A stretch of DNA of 64,000 nucleotides. Origin: Enterobacteriaceae bacterium LSJC7 (lineage in GTDB: Bacteria; Pseudomonadota; Gammaproteobacteria; Enterobacterales; Enterobacteriaceae). Location of the stretch: the NCBI GenBank assembly GCA_000302695.1, contig AMFN01000003.1:62001-126000 (forward strand). The letters run 5' to 3'. Below the pieces are notes generated by a model. The model searched no databases. It was not told the origin of the DNA and saw only the letters and a list, made by a program, of their open reading frames with translations. Positions 20,523-29,734 of the stretch are shown here, in pieces; positions within the stretch are counted from its first letter, which is position 1; each line of letters begins with the position of its first letter. The position numbers and the translations under genes are program-made.

Positions 20523-21407
20523 ATGGGAATTAAAGTCTGGTTTCTACGATTGTTTCTTGCTTTTTTTATTTTTTCGCATGAAGTGTGTATGGCAGGTATA
20601 GTTGACTGGGTTTTTATAAATCACGTCAAAGACTACTCCAGGGTAGGGCGCTACGTTACCGATAGTTATTATAATTGGAGTGGCGTATATATAAATGATG
20701 AAGAAGAAACACTACAAGTAGTAGATTTCTTACGAGGGAGAGGTGTAAAGGTAGATGAATCATCAAAATTGGGATTGCAATTTTATCATTCAGGTAACGG
20801 TTCACTTTTTCATGGTAGTGCCATAGAAGTTAATTCTAGAGAAAATGTCAAAGATTTTCTGGCAAGAGCTGCCCAAAGATATTCCGCAGGCAATCATCGT
20901 TTTGATTTACAATACGGAGCCAATGTTCCAGCTCCGATATCTCCCATGACTTGTGTATTTATGGGGAATATAAAAATTGGAGGTAACAACTTTCTGGACA
21001 TCCCTGAGTCACGGCGATATAGCCTTACGACAGAGAGTAATCAGTCACAATGTGCTGTAGCAGCTCCTGTAGATCAATGGTGTGCAATGAATACGAGTAA
21101 CATTACTCTGGATTTTGGTAATGTGAATAGCCTAAATTTTATGAAAAAAATGGAAGAGGTAAAAGTTAATGTCTATTGCACGTCGGGTGTGAAATTCTTT
21201 ATAAAAAACTTGGTTAACAACACTGATTTCATTGCGTTATCCAATGGTTTGGAGGTCAAGTTAACACTCGATGATAAGCCGTTGAATCAAGTGCAACAGT
21301 CTGTCCAGGGGGATAACATTTTTTTTCTGAAAGGTTACTTACAAGGGAACCCGAAAAATACTGGGCCATTCTCGGGATCAGGTATTCTGGCAATTGATTA
21401 CCCATAA
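20523..21407 (+). CDS. orphan MrpH-like fimbrial tip adhesin
   Basis: The 294-residue precursor has a signal peptide (about 24 residues), an N-terminal adhesin-like half with a histidine-containing segment (LQFYHSGNGSLFHG), a cysteine in MTCVFMGNIKIG, then a proline-containing linker and a C-terminal pilin domain starting at WCAMNTSNITLDFGNV with a second cysteine in VNVYCTSG, ending in LAIDYP. This is the layout of MrpH-type tip adhesins, known in Proteus to bind zinc. No chaperone or usher is adjacent; only a subunit relic lies upstream. It could be displayed by the intact fimbrial system at 2549-7873, or be silent. Base composition is much lower in GC than that system. Confidence 0.6.
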   Translation: MGIKVWFLRLFLAFFIFSHEVCMAGIVDWVFINHVKDYSRVGRYVTDSYYNWSGVYINDEEETLQVVDFLRGRGVKVDESSKLGLQFYHSGNGSLFHGSAIEVNSRENVKDFLARAAQRYSAGNHRFDLQYGANVPAPISPMTCVFMGNIKIGGNNFLDIPESRRYSLTTESNQSQCAVAAPVDQWCAMNTSNITLDFGNVNSLNFMKKMEEVKVNVYCTSGVKFFIKNLVNNTDFIALSNGLEVKLTLDDKPLNQVQQSVQGDNIFFLKGYLQGNPKNTGPFSGSGILAIDYP

Positions 21408-22121
21408 ATAAAGCGGGGGGTGCTTACATTATCGCTCGCTGTGATTATGCATCCCGTTACACATCGAGATCAACAATTCATGGGTCGGTTTCGCGAGACA
21501 TAATCCTACGTTATAGGGTTTGGCGGTACCGTCGGGGGCTATACACGGACTCAGAGCGGTCGTCCATAACAAACGCCTGGACATAGTCAAAAGGGAATAC
21601 GGATGAGTGACACGCCAGAAAAAGAGAGGTGCCGGAATTTAAACGGAGGCCAGGCCTTCCGTATGGCACAAAGCAGCAGGCAGGGTGCGCGAGGAAGTTC
21701 TACATTATCTGGGACAGCCAGAAAGGCTGGAGCACGAGTCTATCATCGAAATGCTGTATGTACACACACTTATCATTTAACTTATATTGAGCGTAAATCT
21801 GGTTCATAAAGAAAAATAAATGTAACTCATTGTTATTTATCAGTTATTTTCACACAAACTTATTCTTCCATAAAATCAGTTCATGAACCTCTAACATACT
21901 TTAGTTTTTCATCCCCTTTTTGTTATCTTATGATAGTGTGGTTCATAGGCCTATACACCTCTTTAAGAGGAAATGTGTAATGTGTGAATGCTATTTCCTT
22001 ATGAAGCATTATTTATAACCAAAGTCATTCAATTAGTTCTTATATCCTCAAAAATCTAATCTCTCAATCATGTAACGGCTTAAGAACAGTTCCTGTATAT
22101 TAGTTTCATAAATTATTTGTT
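21408..22121. other. 714-bp intergenic region with no clear gene
   Basis: A 68-codon reading frame (21603-21809, plus) has a GTG/ATG-rich start region but no recognisable protein pattern; in a neighbouring frame the phrase YLGQPERLEHESIIEMLYVH looks protein-like, suggesting a frameshifted relic of unknown family. The last 250 bp are very AT-rich and probably hold the promoter of the next gene. Confidence 0.3.
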
Positions 22122-22169
22122 TTGTTGTATGATAGATTATCCTTTATTTATCATTGCAGATACTCACAT

Positions 22170-23828
22170 ATGTTTCTTGACGTTCTTAGTAAAAAACAAA
22201 CTTTTATTAGTCAGTCAAACATTTTTTACAATTATACATTAGGCTTTGAAACCCCTTCGTTAGATTTATTAAAAACTGCAGGTAAGCTACTCAAATCTGG
22301 ACTTACTAGATGTGTATGCTTCTCAGATTTTAAATATTTATACCTGGACAATAATGACCAAATTAAATACGATAAAATAAATCTCGACGGTCGTAATTGG
22401 GACTCTTCATGGAAAATTAATTTTGAAAAAAACCTCTCAAGCGAATTGTTTACTGAGTTATTTCTTTCTTGTGAGTTATTATTTCACGAAAACAGGATTG
22501 TTCATGAAAATAAAATTTACATAAGAGCATCACTACCACCTTTTGTTCTGGAAGAAAATAATGATCAAATCACAATATACCCAGGCGTAAAGATCTATCT
22601 CGATGGAGTAGCCATTCTCTATTTTCAATATGATGGAGAATGGAGTGGTTTAGATGAGGATCAATTCCTGTCATTGTTCATTAACTTAAACCAAAGATAT
22701 TTCGATAAAATATGGGTTGATGCAAAACTTCAAAAGTTAGATGGTGAAGTTGCCTTAAAAAATAGTTTTGACGATGTTTTTTCTATTGGCGGTAATTATT
22801 TTGAAGGAAAGAAAATTAAAAAACTAAAAGAAAAAATGAGAGAGGATAGCAGGAGTTTATTAAAGAACTCTCTTGAAAAAAAAGGGCGTTCATTTTTATT
22901 CGATGAAGACAGCGAATGGGTATTACACCAGATCGCAGGAACTGAGGAAGATGATGGAAATGAGAGTTGGGAATCATCAATCGAGACCTGTCGCTCTATT
23001 TATTCGAATGCGATAAGCTGTATTTTGGTACCTAAAAACTCGTCTGATAAAGATAAGTCATATGATTATATTTGGCAAGGTCGGCCATCCGTGTCTCTTT
23101 TACGATTTTCTAAACAACCTTGTGAAAAAAGTATTTTATTAAAAAATCATCATACCACATTAATAAAATTGTTGAATAGAGCTAATGTTGATATGGGAAA
23201 ATATACTTTACCCGAAGATTTGCGAAAATTTGGTGACTATTGCCTTCATGCAAACAGATCTATTTATTTATGGACCTGGTTAAGAAAAGAAGATGAACCC
23301 GAGAATGTATGGGAACATGAAAATGCATACTCTAAGGTACTGGAAAACCAAGCAAGAACGGAGCAGGTTGAGTATCATAACATGGTGATCGCCAGGGCAT
23401 GCTCATGGGCCAGCAACCCACCATCCTCACAGCACCTTTTTGATGCTTATACAATGCTAGCAGAAACAGAAAATAATATATATCACAGTAGCATCTCTGG
23501 TGAAATCTCGGATGCGCTTAAATATATCATAGAACATTTTGGCACCGCAGGATTAATCGCTCCGGCTAAAGAGATGGCAAGATTTCGTCTTGATGAATTA
23601 AAATACAGATCAGATTCAGTAAGAAACAAAAGTAATTATTGGTTAACGTTTGTATTCGGTTTGGTTGGTGTTACCAGCTTTGCTGAATTTGTTGTTAACC
23701 CTCTTATTTTAGATGAATGGAAGGGCGTTAGTAAAGTTATATCTCCTTTTCTTTCTTTTGGAGCATCCACTGTTTTAATATTATTAATTTCAGGTTTAAT
23801 TTGGTATCTATCTAAGAAAAGAGACTAA
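22170..23828 (+). CDS. unknown protein with two C-terminal membrane helices
   Basis: I do not recognise this family. From the ATG at 22170 it is 552 residues (an in-frame TTG at 22122 would add 16). Most of it is soluble, charged and mixed alpha/beta, with no signal peptide. A lysine-rich segment (KKIKKLKEKM) lies near one third. The last 70 residues hold two membrane helices (YWLTFVFGLVGVTSF... and VISPFLSFGASTVLILLISG), with a short loop and a KKRD tail. This topology recalls CorA-like ends but lacks the GMN motif. The gene is AT-rich, paired with the next gene 80 bp on, and sits in an island beside arsenic and recombinase genes, so a defence or stress role is conceivable but unproven. Confidence 0.6.
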   Translation: MFLDVLSKKQTFISQSNIFYNYTLGFETPSLDLLKTAGKLLKSGLTRCVCFSDFKYLYLDNNDQIKYDKINLDGRNWDSSWKINFEKNLSSELFTELFLSCELLFHENRIVHENKIYIRASLPPFVLEENNDQITIYPGVKIYLDGVAILYFQYDGEWSGLDEDQFLSLFINLNQRYFDKIWVDAKLQKLDGEVALKNSFDDVFSIGGNYFEGKKIKKLKEKMREDSRSLLKNSLEKKGRSFLFDEDSEWVLHQIAGTEEDDGNESWESSIETCRSIYSNAISCILVPKNSSDKDKSYDYIWQGRPSVSLLRFSKQPCEKSILLKNHHTTLIKLLNRANVDMGKYTLPEDLRKFGDYCLHANRSIYLWTWLRKEDEPENVWEHENAYSKVLENQARTEQVEYHNMVIARACSWASNPPSSQHLFDAYTMLAETENNIYHSSISGEISDALKYIIEHFGTAGLIAPAKEMARFRLDELKYRSDSVRNKSNYWLTFVFGLVGVTSFAEFVVNPLILDEWKGVSKVISPFLSFGASTVLILLISGLIWYLSKKRD

Positions 23829-23908
23829 AATTCAAGCAATGCTTTTTTCACGTATTGCATGGTTAATAACTGATTCAGGGTAAAGAAACATTATACAAGG
23901 AGGATATG

Positions 23909-24490
23909 ATGGAGTCTTGGGAGATGATCACCAATCCAACAATATTACGTGAAAATCTTATGGGGGCGTCTATCTACATTTCTGCATATGAAATGTGCAG
24001 AGAGTTTGTCATCGGTAAACCCAAAGATTTTTTTACGGATAATTGGGGGTGTGATGGTGAAAAGATAACTGATGAATATTTCGAAGAAGTATTAAGCTTC
24101 GATAAAAGTCCATTAAAAGCATCCTTGCTTTGGTTTAAAGCACAAAATGCAATAAATGAACAGGATATAAATAGTTTCAACGAAGCAAGAGAGCATCGCA
24201 ATAAAATTGCACATAACTTACCTATGTTTATATCTGATCCAGCGCATAAAGTTGATGATGATATTTTCAATGAGATGCTTGAAATAACACATAAAATTGG
24301 AGTTTTTTGGGTCATACACTATGAGCTAGGAATTAATCCTGATAATAATACTCATGGAATTAAAGAAAATGATATACAAATTGGCACGATCATGATGATA
24401 AATATGATAAGAAAAATTGCTTTTGGGCATGAGCCTGAAGAAGGGCATTTCTATCAAGAACTTAAGCGTAGAATGACACCTAAAAGTTAA
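23909..24490 (+). CDS. unknown small protein with HEPN-like R-x4-H motif
   Basis: 193 residues from the second of two overlapping ATGs; AAGGAGG is 5 bases from 23909 but only 2 from 23906. The protein is mostly helical and acidic. Near residue 97 it reads EAREHRNKIAHNLPMF. The R-N-x-x-x-H (R-x4-H) motif between two helices is the catalytic signature of HEPN ribonucleases and related fold members, and RNxIAHxL is common in toxin and apoptosis-like bacterial proteins. No other active-site motif is visible. Low GC content matches the upstream membrane-anchored partner, so the two may form one horizontally acquired unit. Confidence 0.55.
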   Translation: MESWEMITNPTILRENLMGASIYISAYEMCREFVIGKPKDFFTDNWGCDGEKITDEYFEEVLSFDKSPLKASLLWFKAQNAINEQDINSFNEAREHRNKIAHNLPMFISDPAHKVDDDIFNEMLEITHKIGVFWVIHYELGINPDNNTHGIKENDIQIGTIMMINMIRKIAFGHEPEEGHFYQELKRRMTPKS

Positions 24491-24581
24491 ATCAACGTAA
24501 TATCACAAACAACCCGTGTATTAAGGTAGCATCGTTAGCAATAGTCGAGGATGTAGGCAACAGTCCCGGATTTCTTGGCTC

Positions 24582-24616
24582 AAAACAAATATGAATTTCC
24601 ATATTTGTTTTTGACT
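24582..24616 (+). promoter_or_regulatory. ars promoter with ArsR operator
   Basis: AAAACAAATATG (24582-24593) and CATATTTGTTTT (24600-24611) are perfect 12-bp inverted arms with a 6-bp spacer. They run directly into a -35 element TTGACT (24611-24616). The following GAGAGACACT and overall spacing resemble the E. coli chromosomal ars promoter as I remember it, where ArsR binds next to TTGACTT. ArsR should dissociate when As(III) binds. Confidence 0.75.
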
Positions 24617-24662
24617 TCATAACTTATGTGAGAGACACTGTGGGTCCACTCTGGAGTGTACA

Positions 24663-25016
24663 ATGTCAAAAATTACATCCTTACAGCTCTTTAAATACCT
24701 TTCCGATGAAACCCGTTTGGGTATCGTGTTGCTGCTAAGAGAGATGGGAGAGCTGTGCGTGTGCGATCTCTGCACAGCGCTAGAACAATCTCAGCCCAAG
24801 ATTTCCCGTCATCTGGCGATGCTTCGGGAAAGTGGCCTATTGCTTGATCGCAAGCAGGGGAAATGGGTTCATTATCGCTTATCTCCGCATATTCCGTCCT
24901 GGGCTGCTCAGGTGATTGAGCAGGCCTGGTTAAGCCAACAGGACGACGTACAGGCCATCGCCTGTAAGCTGGCATCAGCCAACTGCTCTGGTAGCGGAAA
25001 GGCTGTTTGTATCTAA
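24663..25016 (+). CDS. arsR: arsenite-responsive repressor ArsR
   Basis: The 117-residue winged-helix protein carries the metalloid site GELCVCDLC in the recognition-helix region (cysteines matching Cys32, Cys34 and Cys37 of the E. coli type) and the HTH SQPKISRHLAMLRESGLL. It represses the downstream arsDABC genes until As(III) or Sb(III) binds. GGAG lies 8 bases before the ATG. An inverted-repeat operator overlaps the promoter just upstream. The C-terminus has two further cysteines. Confidence 0.95.
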   Translation: MSKITSLQLFKYLSDETRLGIVLLLREMGELCVCDLCTALEQSQPKISRHLAMLRESGLLLDRKQGKWVHYRLSPHIPSWAAQVIEQAWLSQQDDVQAIACKLASANCSGSGKAVCI

Positions 25017-25063
25017 AAAATTTGCCTTAACATATATGATTTTTCGAATATGAGGTATTAAAG

Positions 25064-25426
25064 ATGAAAACGTTAACGGTGTTTGATCCTGCAATGTGCT
25101 GCAGTACCGGCGTATGTGGTTCAGATGTCGATCAGGTTCTGGTCGATTTTTCTGCTGATGTGCAATGGTTGAGAGGGCGTGGTGTTCAGATCGAACGTTA
25201 TAACCTGGCACAACAACCTATGAGCTTCGTTCAGAACGAAAAAGTGAAATCATTCCTTGAAGCATCTGGAGCCGAAGGACTTCCGCTGCTGTTGCTGGAT
25301 GGTGAAACGGTGATGGCGGGGCGATATCCAAAACGCGCTGAACTGGCTCGCTGGTTTGGCATTCCGCTGGAGAAAGTAGGAGTGGCTCCGACAAGATGCT
25401 GTGGTGGTAATACTTCCTGTTGTTGA
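25064..25426 (+). CDS. arsD: arsenite metallochaperone ArsD
   Basis: The 120-residue protein has all the classical cysteines: Cys12-Cys13 and Cys18 (AMCCSTGVCGSD), which form the metalloid site, plus the vicinal pairs 112-113 and 119-120 in the C-terminal RCCGGNTSCC. ArsD hands As(III) to the ArsA ATPase and acts as a weak repressor. The gene lies between arsR and arsA in the plus-strand operon. Confidence 0.95.
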   Translation: MKTLTVFDPAMCCSTGVCGSDVDQVLVDFSADVQWLRGRGVQIERYNLAQQPMSFVQNEKVKSFLEASGAEGLPLLLLDGETVMAGRYPKRAELARWFGIPLEKVGVAPTRCCGGNTSCC

Positions 25427-25443
25427 TTATGTCAGGAGGACAT

Positions 25444-27195
25444 ATGAATTTTTTACAGAATATCCCACCTTACCTGTTTTTCACTGGTAAGGGAGGAGTA
25501 GGTAAAACCTCAATTTCCTGCGCTACAGCTATACGCCTGGCAGAACAGGGCAAGCGCGTCCTGCTTGTCAGTACAGATCCGGCTTCTAACGTCGGCCAGG
25601 TATTCAGTCAGTCTATCGGCAACACTATCCAGTCCGTGTCTTCGGTGCCAGGCCTTTCGGCGCTGGAGATCGACCCACAGGACGCCGCCCAGCAGTACCG
25701 TGCCAGAATCGTTGACCCAATTAAAGGTCTTTTGCCTGATGACGTTGTTAACAGTATTAGTGAGCAGCTTTCAGGAGCTTGTACGACAGAGATTGCTGCG
25801 TTCGACGAGTTTACTGGCTTACTGACCGACGCTTCTCTACTGACTCGCTTTGATCACATCATTTTTGACACGGCCCCAACGGGCCACACCATTCGCCTTC
25901 TTCAGCTTCCCGGGGCCTGGAGTAGCTTCATTGAAAGTAATCCGGAGGGTGCTTCCTGTCTTGGGCCGATGGCGGGGCTGGAAAAGCAACGCGAGCAATA
26001 TGCTCATGCGGTTGAGGCATTATCTGATCCAGAGCGTACACGCCTGGTGCTGGTCGCGCGATTGCAAAAATCAACATTGCAGGAAGTTGCCCGTACTCAT
26101 GACGAATTATCAGCCATTGGCCTTAAAAATCAGTATTTAGTCATTAACGGTGTCCTGCCAACGAGCGAAGCAGAACGTGATGCACTGGCCAGCGCAATAT
26201 GGCAACGGGAGCAGGGGGCGTTGGCAAATCTTCCAACCGGGTTATCTAAGTTGCCGACAGACACCTTATTCCTTCAGCCGCTAAACATGGTTGGTGTTTC
26301 CGCATTGAAAGGCCTGCTAAAAGAATATGCAGGGCCAGCATCGCTTCCTGTTCAGAGTGCGCAGAAAAAGCCAGAGAATATGTCGCTGTCTGTCCTGGTC
26401 GATGATATCGCCCGCAGTGAACACGGTTTAATTATGCTGATGGGCAAGGGTGGTGTGGGCAAAACCACAATGGCTGCATCTATCGCCGTCAGCCTGGCAG
26501 ATAAGGGTTTTGACGTGCATCTCACTACCTCAGATCCTGCTGCACACCTAAGCTCAACGCTCGATGGCAGCCTCAAAAATCTGCAGGTCAGCCGTATCAA
26601 TCCTCGCGATGAAACCGAAAGCTATCGCCAGCATGTTCTTGAGACGAAGGGCAGGGGTCTGGATGAAGCTGGAAAACGGCTCCTCGAAGAGGATTTACGT
26701 TCTCCATGCACTGAGGAGATTGCGGTGTTCCAGGCGCTCTCACGTGTAATCCGTGAAGCAGGCAAACGGTTTGTTGTCATGGATACGGCACCTACCGGGC
26801 ATACGCTATTATTGCTTGATGCTACCGGGGCTTATCATCGTGAGATTGCTAAGAAGATGGGAGATAAAGGTCATTTTACCACTCCGATGATGCAGCTTCA
26901 GGACCCGGAACGTACTAAAGTCCTGCTGGTCACTCTGCCTGAGACCACACCTGTACTGGAAGCTGCAAATTTGCAGTCCGATCTGGAACGTGCGGGGATT
27001 CATCCCTGGGGCTGGATTATCAATAACAGCCTTTCAATTGCACAGACGCGTTCACCACTACTTTGTCAGCGTGCTCAACAAGAGCTTCCACAGATTGAGG
27101 CAGTGCAGAGCACATATGCCAAACGTATCGCGTTAGTACCCGTACTGGCATCAGAGCCCACAGGCATAGATAAACTCAGAGAGCTGGCGGTTTAA
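25444..27195 (+). CDS. arsA: arsenite-stimulated pump ATPase ArsA (copy 1)
   Basis: 583 residues from an ATG at 25444 after CAGGAGGA, the usual ArsA length. Two homologous ATPase halves each carry a deviant Walker A (GKGGVGKTS near residue 15, GKGGVGKTT near 335) and the DTAPTGHT signal sequence. The three metal-site cysteines of the R773 enzyme are all present: SGACTTEIAAF, GASCLGPM and RSPCTEEIAVF. It couples ATP hydrolysis to As(III)/Sb(III) export through ArsB, receiving metalloid from ArsD. A second complete copy is at 29735 and a fragment at 32591. Confidence 0.96.
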   Translation: MNFLQNIPPYLFFTGKGGVGKTSISCATAIRLAEQGKRVLLVSTDPASNVGQVFSQSIGNTIQSVSSVPGLSALEIDPQDAAQQYRARIVDPIKGLLPDDVVNSISEQLSGACTTEIAAFDEFTGLLTDASLLTRFDHIIFDTAPTGHTIRLLQLPGAWSSFIESNPEGASCLGPMAGLEKQREQYAHAVEALSDPERTRLVLVARLQKSTLQEVARTHDELSAIGLKNQYLVINGVLPTSEAERDALASAIWQREQGALANLPTGLSKLPTDTLFLQPLNMVGVSALKGLLKEYAGPASLPVQSAQKKPENMSLSVLVDDIARSEHGLIMLMGKGGVGKTTMAASIAVSLADKGFDVHLTTSDPAAHLSSTLDGSLKNLQVSRINPRDETESYRQHVLETKGRGLDEAGKRLLEEDLRSPCTEEIAVFQALSRVIREAGKRFVVMDTAPTGHTLLLLDATGAYHREIAKKMGDKGHFTTPMMQLQDPERTKVLLVTLPETTPVLEAANLQSDLERAGIHPWGWIINNSLSIAQTRSPLLCQRAQQELPQIEAVQSTYAKRIALVPVLASEPTGIDKLRELAV

Positions 27196-27205
27196 TTTTT
27201 TGTAT

Positions 27206-27228
27206 ATAGGGCGGCTTATCCGCCCTAT
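27206..27228 (+). repeat. hairpin between arsA and arsB
   Basis: ATAGGGCGG and CCGCCCTAT form a perfect 9-bp stem around CTTAT, ending 2 bases before the GGAGG of arsB. Such an intercistronic hairpin could protect upstream mRNA or dampen expression of the membrane pump relative to arsA; differential ars mRNA processing is known in plasmid ars operons. Confidence 0.6.
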
Positions 27229-27239
27229 CTGGAGGATTT

Positions 27240-28529
27240 ATGTTACTGGCAGGCGCTATTTTTGTCCTGACCATCGTTTTGGTTATCTGGCAGCCAAAGG
27301 GATTAGGGATCGGCTGGAGTGCGACGCTGGGAGCGGTACTGGCGTTGATTTCTGGCGTTGTCCATTTTGATGATATCCCAGTTGTGTGGAATATTGTCTG
27401 GAATGCCACGGCGACCTTTATTGCCGTGATTATTATCAGCCTGTTGCTCGATGAATCCGGCTTTTTCGAATGGGCGGCGCTGCACGTTTCACGTTGGGGC
27501 AATGGTCGGGGTCGGTTGTTGTTTACCTATATCGTTTTGCTCGGTGCAGCGGTTGCGGCACTGTTTGCCAACGATGGTGCGGCACTTATTCTGACGCCGA
27601 TCGTAATCGCAATGCTATTGGCATTAGGGTTTAGCAAAGGCACGACACTGGCATTTGTCATGGCCGCCGGGTTTATTGCCGATACGGCCAGCCTGCCGCT
27701 TATCGTGTCGAACCTGGTTAACATCGTTTCTGCAGACTTCTTTGGGCTGGGTTTCACTGAGTATGCGTCGGTAATGGTGCCGGTTGATATTGCCGCTATT
27801 ATCGCCACGTTGGTGATGCTTCATCTGTTCTTCCGCAAAGATATTCCGCCGACTTACGACCTGGCTCTCCTGAAAGAACCGGCAAAAGCGATTAAAGATC
27901 TGGCAACCTTCAGAACCGGCTGGATTGTTTTGATTCTTCTGCTGATTGGGTTCTTCGTCCTCGAGCCGCTCGGTATTCCCGTTAGCGCGATTGCGGCTGT
28001 TGGCGCTGTAATCCTGTTTGCAGTAGCTAAACGAGGCCATGCCATTAACACTGGTAAAGTGCTGCGCGGTGCGCCATGGCAGATAGTCATCTTCTCGTTA
28101 GGGATGTATCTGGTGGTTTATGGTCTACGTAATGCAGGGCTAACAGAATATCTCTCCGGTGTACTGAACATGCTGGCAGATAAAGGCCTCTGGGCTGCGA
28201 CGTTTGGTACTGGTTTCCTGACGGCTTTCCTTTCTTCTATCATGAACAATATGCCGACCGTGCTGGTTGGCGCACTCTCAATCGATGGCAGCACCGCAAC
28301 AGGCGTTATCAAAGAGGCGATGATTTATGCCAACGTAATTGGTTGCGATTTGGGGCCGAAAATTACACCAATCGGTAGCCTGGCAACTCTGCTCTGGCTG
28401 CATGTCCTTTCACAGAAGAATATGACCATCACCTGGGGCTATTATTTCCGCACCGGGATCGTCATGACTCTGCCTGTACTGTTTGTAACGCTGGCCGCGC
28501 TGGCGCTACGTCTCTCTTTCACTTTGTAA
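27240..28529 (+). CDS. arsB: arsenite efflux pump ArsB
   Basis: The 429-residue integral membrane protein has the normal ArsB length and about 12 predicted spans, with family segments [19 protein letters not shown] and [16 protein letters not shown]. It exports As(OH)3/Sb(OH)3, either alone using the proton gradient or as an ArsAB ATP-driven pump. GGAGG precedes its ATG. It is the only ArsB in the window, so the second ArsA-ArsD pair must share it or use another pump. Confidence 0.96.
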   Translation: MLLAGAIFVLTIVLVIWQPKGLGIGWSATLGAVLALISGVVHFDDIPVVWNIVWNATATFIAVIIISLLLDESGFFEWAALHVSRWGNGRGRLLFTYIVLLGAAVAALFANDGAALILTPIVIAMLLALGFSKGTTLAFVMAAGFIADTASLPLIVSNLVNIVSADFFGLGFTEYASVMVPVDIAAIIATLVMLHLFFRKDIPPTYDLALLKEPAKAIKDLATFRTGWIVLILLLIGFFVLEPLGIPVSAIAAVGAVILFAVAKRGHAINTGKVLRGAPWQIVIFSLGMYLVVYGLRNAGLTEYLSGVLNMLADKGLWAATFGTGFLTAFLSSIMNNMPTVLVGALSIDGSTATGVIKEAMIYANVIGCDLGPKITPIGSLATLLWLHVLSQKNMTITWGYYFRTGIVMTLPVLFVTLAALALRLSFTL

Positions 28530-28541
28530 TGAGATACTGAA

Positions 28542-28967
28542 ATGAGCAACATCACCATTTATCACAACCCAGCCTGCGGCACGTCGCGTAACACTTTGGA
28601 GATGATCCGCAATAGCGGTAATGAGCCGACCGTTATCCTTTACCTTGAAAACCCACCTTCACGGGATGAGCTGGTCAAACTGATTGCGGATATGGGCATT
28701 TCCGTCCGGGCGTTACTACGTAAGAACGTCGAACCGTATGAGGAACTGGGTCTTGTAGAAGATAAATTTACTGACGACCAGTTAATCGACTTTATGCTAC
28801 AGCATCCTATCCTGATTAACCGCCCAATAGTGGTAACGCCACTGGGAACCAAGTTGTGTCGTCCTTCTGAAGTGGTTTTGGATATCCTGCCTGAGTCTCA
28901 GAAAGGGGCTTTCGCTAAAGAAGATGGCGAGAAAGTTGTTGATGATGCAGGGAAACGACTGAAATAA
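28542..28967 (+). CDS. arsC: glutaredoxin-dependent arsenate reductase ArsC
   Basis: The 141-residue protein begins with the active-site loop ITIYHNPACGTSRNTLEMIR (catalytic Cys12) and has the arginine triad of the R773-type enzyme, including the KNVEPYEELG region and LINRPIVVTPLGTKLCRP. It reduces As(V) to As(III) with glutathione and glutaredoxin, feeding ArsB. It ends the plus-strand arsRDABC operon, followed by a hairpin. Confidence 0.96.
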   Translation: MSNITIYHNPACGTSRNTLEMIRNSGNEPTVILYLENPPSRDELVKLIADMGISVRALLRKNVEPYEELGLVEDKFTDDQLIDFMLQHPILINRPIVVTPLGTKLCRPSEVVLDILPESQKGAFAKEDGEKVVDDAGKRLK

Positions 28968-28973
28968 AAATTA

Positions 28974-28991
28974 AGGAGGCGCAAGCCTCCT
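28974..28991. terminator. hairpin between convergent ars genes
   Basis: AGGAGGC and GCCTCCT form a perfect 7-bp stem with a GCAA tetraloop directly after arsC. The downstream tract is T-rich but interrupted. It separates plus-strand arsC from the minus-strand acetyltransferase. Confidence 0.6.
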
Positions 28992-29016
28992 GATTCTTAA
29001 CTCAGAGCAAGGTGCC

Positions 29017-29538
29017 TCAATTCGATGGTAGGGTGCTATTACCTTCGCCAAGAGCTCGTTGTAGCAATACTGTGTCAAGCCAGCGTCCATGCTTGAATCC
29101 AATGTCTTTCAACGTGCCAATTTCCATAAATCCGACCTGCTGATGAACTTTCAGCGAGCCCTGATTATTGCTGTCGCCAACAATTGCAATCATCTGCCGG
29201 TAGCCGTGAGTTTCCGCCCAGGCAATGACATGACGCAGTAACGCTTTTCCCACCCCCTGTTTCTGCGCCGCCGGGGCAATATAAATCGAATCCTCGAGAG
29301 TATGGCGATAGGCGTAGCGTTCACGATAACGGGTAAGGTAACAATAACCTATGACCTTTTCTTCCTGTAGTGCGACGACCCATGGCAATCCCTGATTGCG
29401 GCTCTTATGCAGGCGAGCAATCATCTCGTTTATATCCGGTGGTTCAGTTTCAAAGCTGGCGGTACCGTGAATAACATGATGGGCGTAGATCTCGCACATG
29501 GCGGAAATGTGCTTTTCTTCTGCATTAACGATTATCAT
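29017..29538 (-). CDS. GNAT acetyltransferase of the phosphinothricin/ArsN type
   Basis: 173 residues from an ATG at 29538 (MIIVNAEEKHI). The frame is open further upstream, but the GNAT fold starts here and GGGAACAGG precedes it. The acetyl-CoA loop is visible in IAPAAQKQGVGKALLRHVI, and the sequence ISAMCEIYAHHVIHGTASFE is typical of the phosphinothricin N-acetyltransferase group. ArsN proteins of this group, found in ars operons, acetylate organoarsenicals such as phosphinothricin-like arsinothricin. Position directly after arsA2 supports that role; substrate is inferred. Confidence 0.75.
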   Translation of the reverse strand: MIIVNAEEKHISAMCEIYAHHVIHGTASFETEPPDINEMIARLHKSRNQGLPWVVALQEEKVIGYCYLTRYRERYAYRHTLEDSIYIAPAAQKQGVGKALLRHVIAWAETHGYRQMIAIVGDSNNQGSLKVHQQVGFMEIGTLKDIGFKHGRWLDTVLLQRALGEGNSTLPSN

Positions 29539-29705
29539 TGACCTGTTCCCTTTGGAATCTTTTTCAAGATTACTTGAAAAGTCAGAGGAAAAGTAAAAGC
29601 AAAAGCTTATGACCAGGCAAAGGGGTAGCCCTTTCATATCCTCTTTTTCATAAGCCATGACATAGCCCTTTGTTATCCATCGTGAAAATAGAACGACAGC
29701 AAAGG

Positions 29706-29732
29706 ATGAAGGGGGGCGTTGGCCCCCTTCAT
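29706..29732 (-). terminator. hairpin after arsA copy 2
   Basis: ATGAAGGGGG and CCCCCTTCAT pair perfectly over 10 bp, starting 3 bases from the arsA2 stop. On the minus strand the flanking tract after the stem is not T-rich, so it may stabilise mRNA or attenuate expression before the acetyltransferase. Confidence 0.6.
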
Positions 29733-29734
29733 TA

